This document shows positions 5,370-6,780 of a DNA stretch of 6,780 bases, piece by piece. Source of the stretch: Clostridiales bacterium (lineage in GTDB: Bacteria; Bacillota; Clostridia; Oscillospirales; Oscillospiraceae); contig DQDL01000035.1 of NCBI GenBank assembly GCA_003533405.1, forward strand, positions 20,597-27,376, written 5' to 3'. How positions within the stretch are numbered: the first letter of the stretch is position 1; each line of letters opens with the position of its first letter. A program made the position numbers and the translations under genes. The notes below the pieces were generated by a model. The model searched no databases. It had not been told where the DNA came from and saw only the letters and a program-made list of their open reading frames with translations.

Positions 5370-6716
5370 GTGAATACCAATGTTATCGAAAACCTAAAGG
5401 CTGCTTTGGGAGAAGGCCGTGTGCTCACGGGCGATGCCATCGGCGCAGATTTCTGCCACGACGAGTACCCGGGCGGAAACTTCGCTCCCGATGCCGTCGT
5501 CGAGGCACAAAGCACCGACGATGTGGCGGCAGTCCTCAAAATTTGCAGCGAAAACGAAGTGCCCGTGACCGTCAGAGGCGCAGGCACGGGTCAGGTCGGC
5601 GGTTCTGTCCCAATAAAGGGCGGCGTTGTCCTGTCGGTCAAGGGAATGGACAAGATCCTTGAGTTTAACGAAGCCGAGCGCACCCTGCGTGTTCAGCCCG
5701 GTGTTCTGCTGCAGGATGTCAAGTCCGAGGCGGAGAGCCACGGCCTTTACTATCCTCCCGATCCCGGCGAAAAGACCTCGACCATCGGCGGCAACGCTGC
5801 GACCGACGCAGGCGGCCCCTGCGCAGTAAAATACGGCAGCACCCGTGACTACATCGTCGACGGAGTGGCCGTTCTTGCCGACGGCAGCGTTAAAAAACTC
5901 AACGATGCCGAGGAGATCATCGGCAGCGAGGGCACGCTCGGCGTTATCTGCGAGCTCACCCTCAGACTTATCGATAAACCCAAGGCCGACGCAATTTTAC
6001 TGCTTCCGTTTATGGACACCGAAAGCTGCGTCAAGGCGGCTCAGACCGTTCTCGGCACCGGCTGCTCACCTGCGGTAGTCGATTATCTCGACACCGATAT
6101 AGTCGAGTTTTCCGGCAATGTCACCGGAAACCCCGTGTTTCCCGTGGAGATGGACGGCGAGCGAGTCGCAGCGACCCTCATGGCAGTGCTCGAGGGCGAG
6201 GACGACGACCTTGTTATGGAGCAGATGGAGAGCATAGCCGAGCTTGCAGAGGAGCTTGAGTGCCTTGATATCCTCGTAGGCGACACCACGACCATGAAGC
6301 GTGATATGTGGGCTGCGCACGATGCGTTCCACACCTCCATGGAAAGCGGCGCAAAGAACTCCTTTGAATATAACATCACCGTTCCGGCAGTGAACATTGC
6401 CGAGATGGTCGAGTGGGTCAAGGCCGCAGCAGAGGAAAAGGGCATGAAGGCTATGGCGTATGCCCATGTCGGCACCGGCGGAATGCATATCCACATCGCA
6501 TTCGACGGTGAAAGAGACGAGTTTAAGAGCCTCATAAACGAGCTGAGCCCGGCCGTGTACGAAAAGTGCACCGCTCTCGGCGGCGATATCCGAGGCGAAT
6601 ACGGCATCGGCTACGCAAAAGCACCCTTCGCCGGCGAGGCAGGCGGCAAGCTCAAGGCCGCAAAGGCCGAGCTCGATCCCAAGGGCATACTCAATCCCGG
6701 AAAGGTGGCAGACTGA
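5370..6716 (+). CDS. FAD-linked dehydrogenase of the GlcD/D-lactate dehydrogenase family, probable partner of EtfAB, with altered active site
   Basis: A 448-residue cytoplasmic flavoprotein. The N-terminal FAD-binding (PCMH) domain (about 35-215) carries VRGAGTGQVGGSVP (68-81), STIGGNAATDAGG (137-149) and GSEGTLGVICELTLRL (185-200). The C-terminal FAD-oxidase domain has HVGTGGMH (366-373) and GEYGIG (409-414). Relatives oxidise D-2-hydroxyacids; Ldh-EtfAB of Acetobacterium woodii couples lactate oxidation to NAD by electron confurcation. His366, His373 and Glu410 match the family's metal ligands. However, the DGN in HxGDGNxH is TGG, the His of GEHGIG is Tyr411, and the Arg expected three residues after Trp314 is His317, so the substrate probably differs from lactate. 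The start is GTG at 5370, 8 nt after GAGG (5358-5361) and 23 nt after the previous stop. The stop overlaps the etfB start by one base, indicating translational coupling. Fold is sure; the reaction is not. Confidence 0.9.
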   Translation: MNTNVIENLKAALGEGRVLTGDAIGADFCHDEYPGGNFAPDAVVEAQSTDDVAAVLKICSENEVPVTVRGAGTGQVGGSVPIKGGVVLSVKGMDKILEFNEAERTLRVQPGVLLQDVKSEAESHGLYYPPDPGEKTSTIGGNAATDAGGPCAVKYGSTRDYIVDGVAVLADGSVKKLNDAEEIIGSEGTLGVICELTLRLIDKPKADAILLLPFMDTESCVKAAQTVLGTGCSPAVVDYLDTDIVEFSGNVTGNPVFPVEMDGERVAATLMAVLEGEDDDLVMEQMESIAELAEELECLDILVGDTTTMKRDMWAAHDAFHTSMESGAKNSFEYNITVPAVNIAEMVEWVKAAAEEKGMKAMAYAHVGTGGMHIHIAFDGERDEFKSLINELSPAVYEKCTALGGDIRGEYGIGYAKAPFAGEAGGKLKAAKAELDPKGILNPGKVAD

Positions 6717-6780
6717 TGCTTAAAATACTGTGCTGTGTAAAACAGGTCCCCGATGTTGACCAGATGCGCATGGATCCCGA
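6716..6780 (+). CDS. etfB: electron transfer flavoprotein beta subunit, N-terminal fragment cut by the right edge
   Basis: The 21 complete codons read MLKILCCVKQVPDVDQMRMD plus a further P, matching the EtfB/FixA opening (MKIxVCVKQVPDT...). EtfB with EtfA forms the FAD-containing heterodimer that passes electrons between NADH, flavoprotein dehydrogenases and, in bifurcating types, ferredoxin. The ATG shares its A with the TGA stop of the FAD dehydrogenase, and AGGTGG (6703-6708) lies 7 nt upstream. etfA is expected next, outside the window. Too little is visible to tell the bifurcating from the ordinary type. Confidence 0.87.
   Translation, partial: MLKILCCVKQVPDVDQMRMDP

Noticed and set aside
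1..6780. CRISPR array, tRNA/rRNA gene, insertion sequence, phage or attachment site
   Set aside because: No spaced repeat array, cloverleaf-like sequence, transposase or integrase motifs, or terminal inverted repeats were seen; the window is filled by metabolic and regulatory genes.

Overview
The window reads as a chromosomal catabolic or energy-metabolism locus of an anaerobic, gut- or rumen-type Clostridia (Firmicutes) bacterium. The clues are strong AGGAGG-type ribosome binding sites, TTG and GTG starts, AT-rich intergenic DNA beside GC-richer, codon-biased genes, and a gene set typical of strict anaerobes: acyl-CoA dehydrogenase, family III CoA-transferase and electron-transferring flavoprotein (Etf). 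The family-level taxonomy (perhaps Oscillospiraceae or Lachnospiraceae) is a guess.

Layout. Positions 1-492 (minus strand) hold the first 164 residues of an acyl-CoA dehydrogenase that runs off the left edge. Positions 493-871 form a divergent control region. It has a sigma-54 (-24/-12) promoter reading left into the dehydrogenase, a short direct repeat, an AT-rich stretch, and a sigma-A-type promoter reading right. Positions 872-2911 encode a sigma-54-dependent activator with a GAF-like sensor, a PAS-like domain, an AAA+ domain with GAFTGA, and a Fis-type HTH. A strong intrinsic terminator (2925-2963) closes that gene. Eight bases later comes a second, near-perfect sigma-54 promoter (2972-2986). 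It drives an operon of a HadA/FldA-like CoA-transferase (3105-4283), an FMN-dependent nitronate monooxygenase/FabK-like protein (4360-5346), a GlcD/LDH-type FAD dehydrogenase (5370-6716) and etfB (from 6716, cut by the right edge).

How the parts fit. The activator gene sits between two matching sigma-54 promoters, so it very probably switches on the dehydrogenase and the operon together in response to a metabolite. A CoA-transferase would activate a carboxylic acid, an acyl-CoA dehydrogenase would reduce an enoyl-CoA, and the FAD dehydrogenase would work with EtfAB in an Ldh-EtfAB-like electron-bifurcating or confurcating complex. This resembles the 2-hydroxyacid/enoate branch of Stickland fermentation (had, fld), caffeate reduction and carnitine (cai) pathways. 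No 2-hydroxyacyl-CoA dehydratase is in view, and the substrate cannot be named from the window.

Most unusual points: the FAD dehydrogenase keeps the presumed metal ligands of the family (His366, His373, Glu410) but has replaced nearly every substrate-contacting residue, and an FMN TIM-barrel enzyme is embedded in the operon. Together these suggest a variant pathway acting on something other than an ordinary D-2-hydroxyacid.
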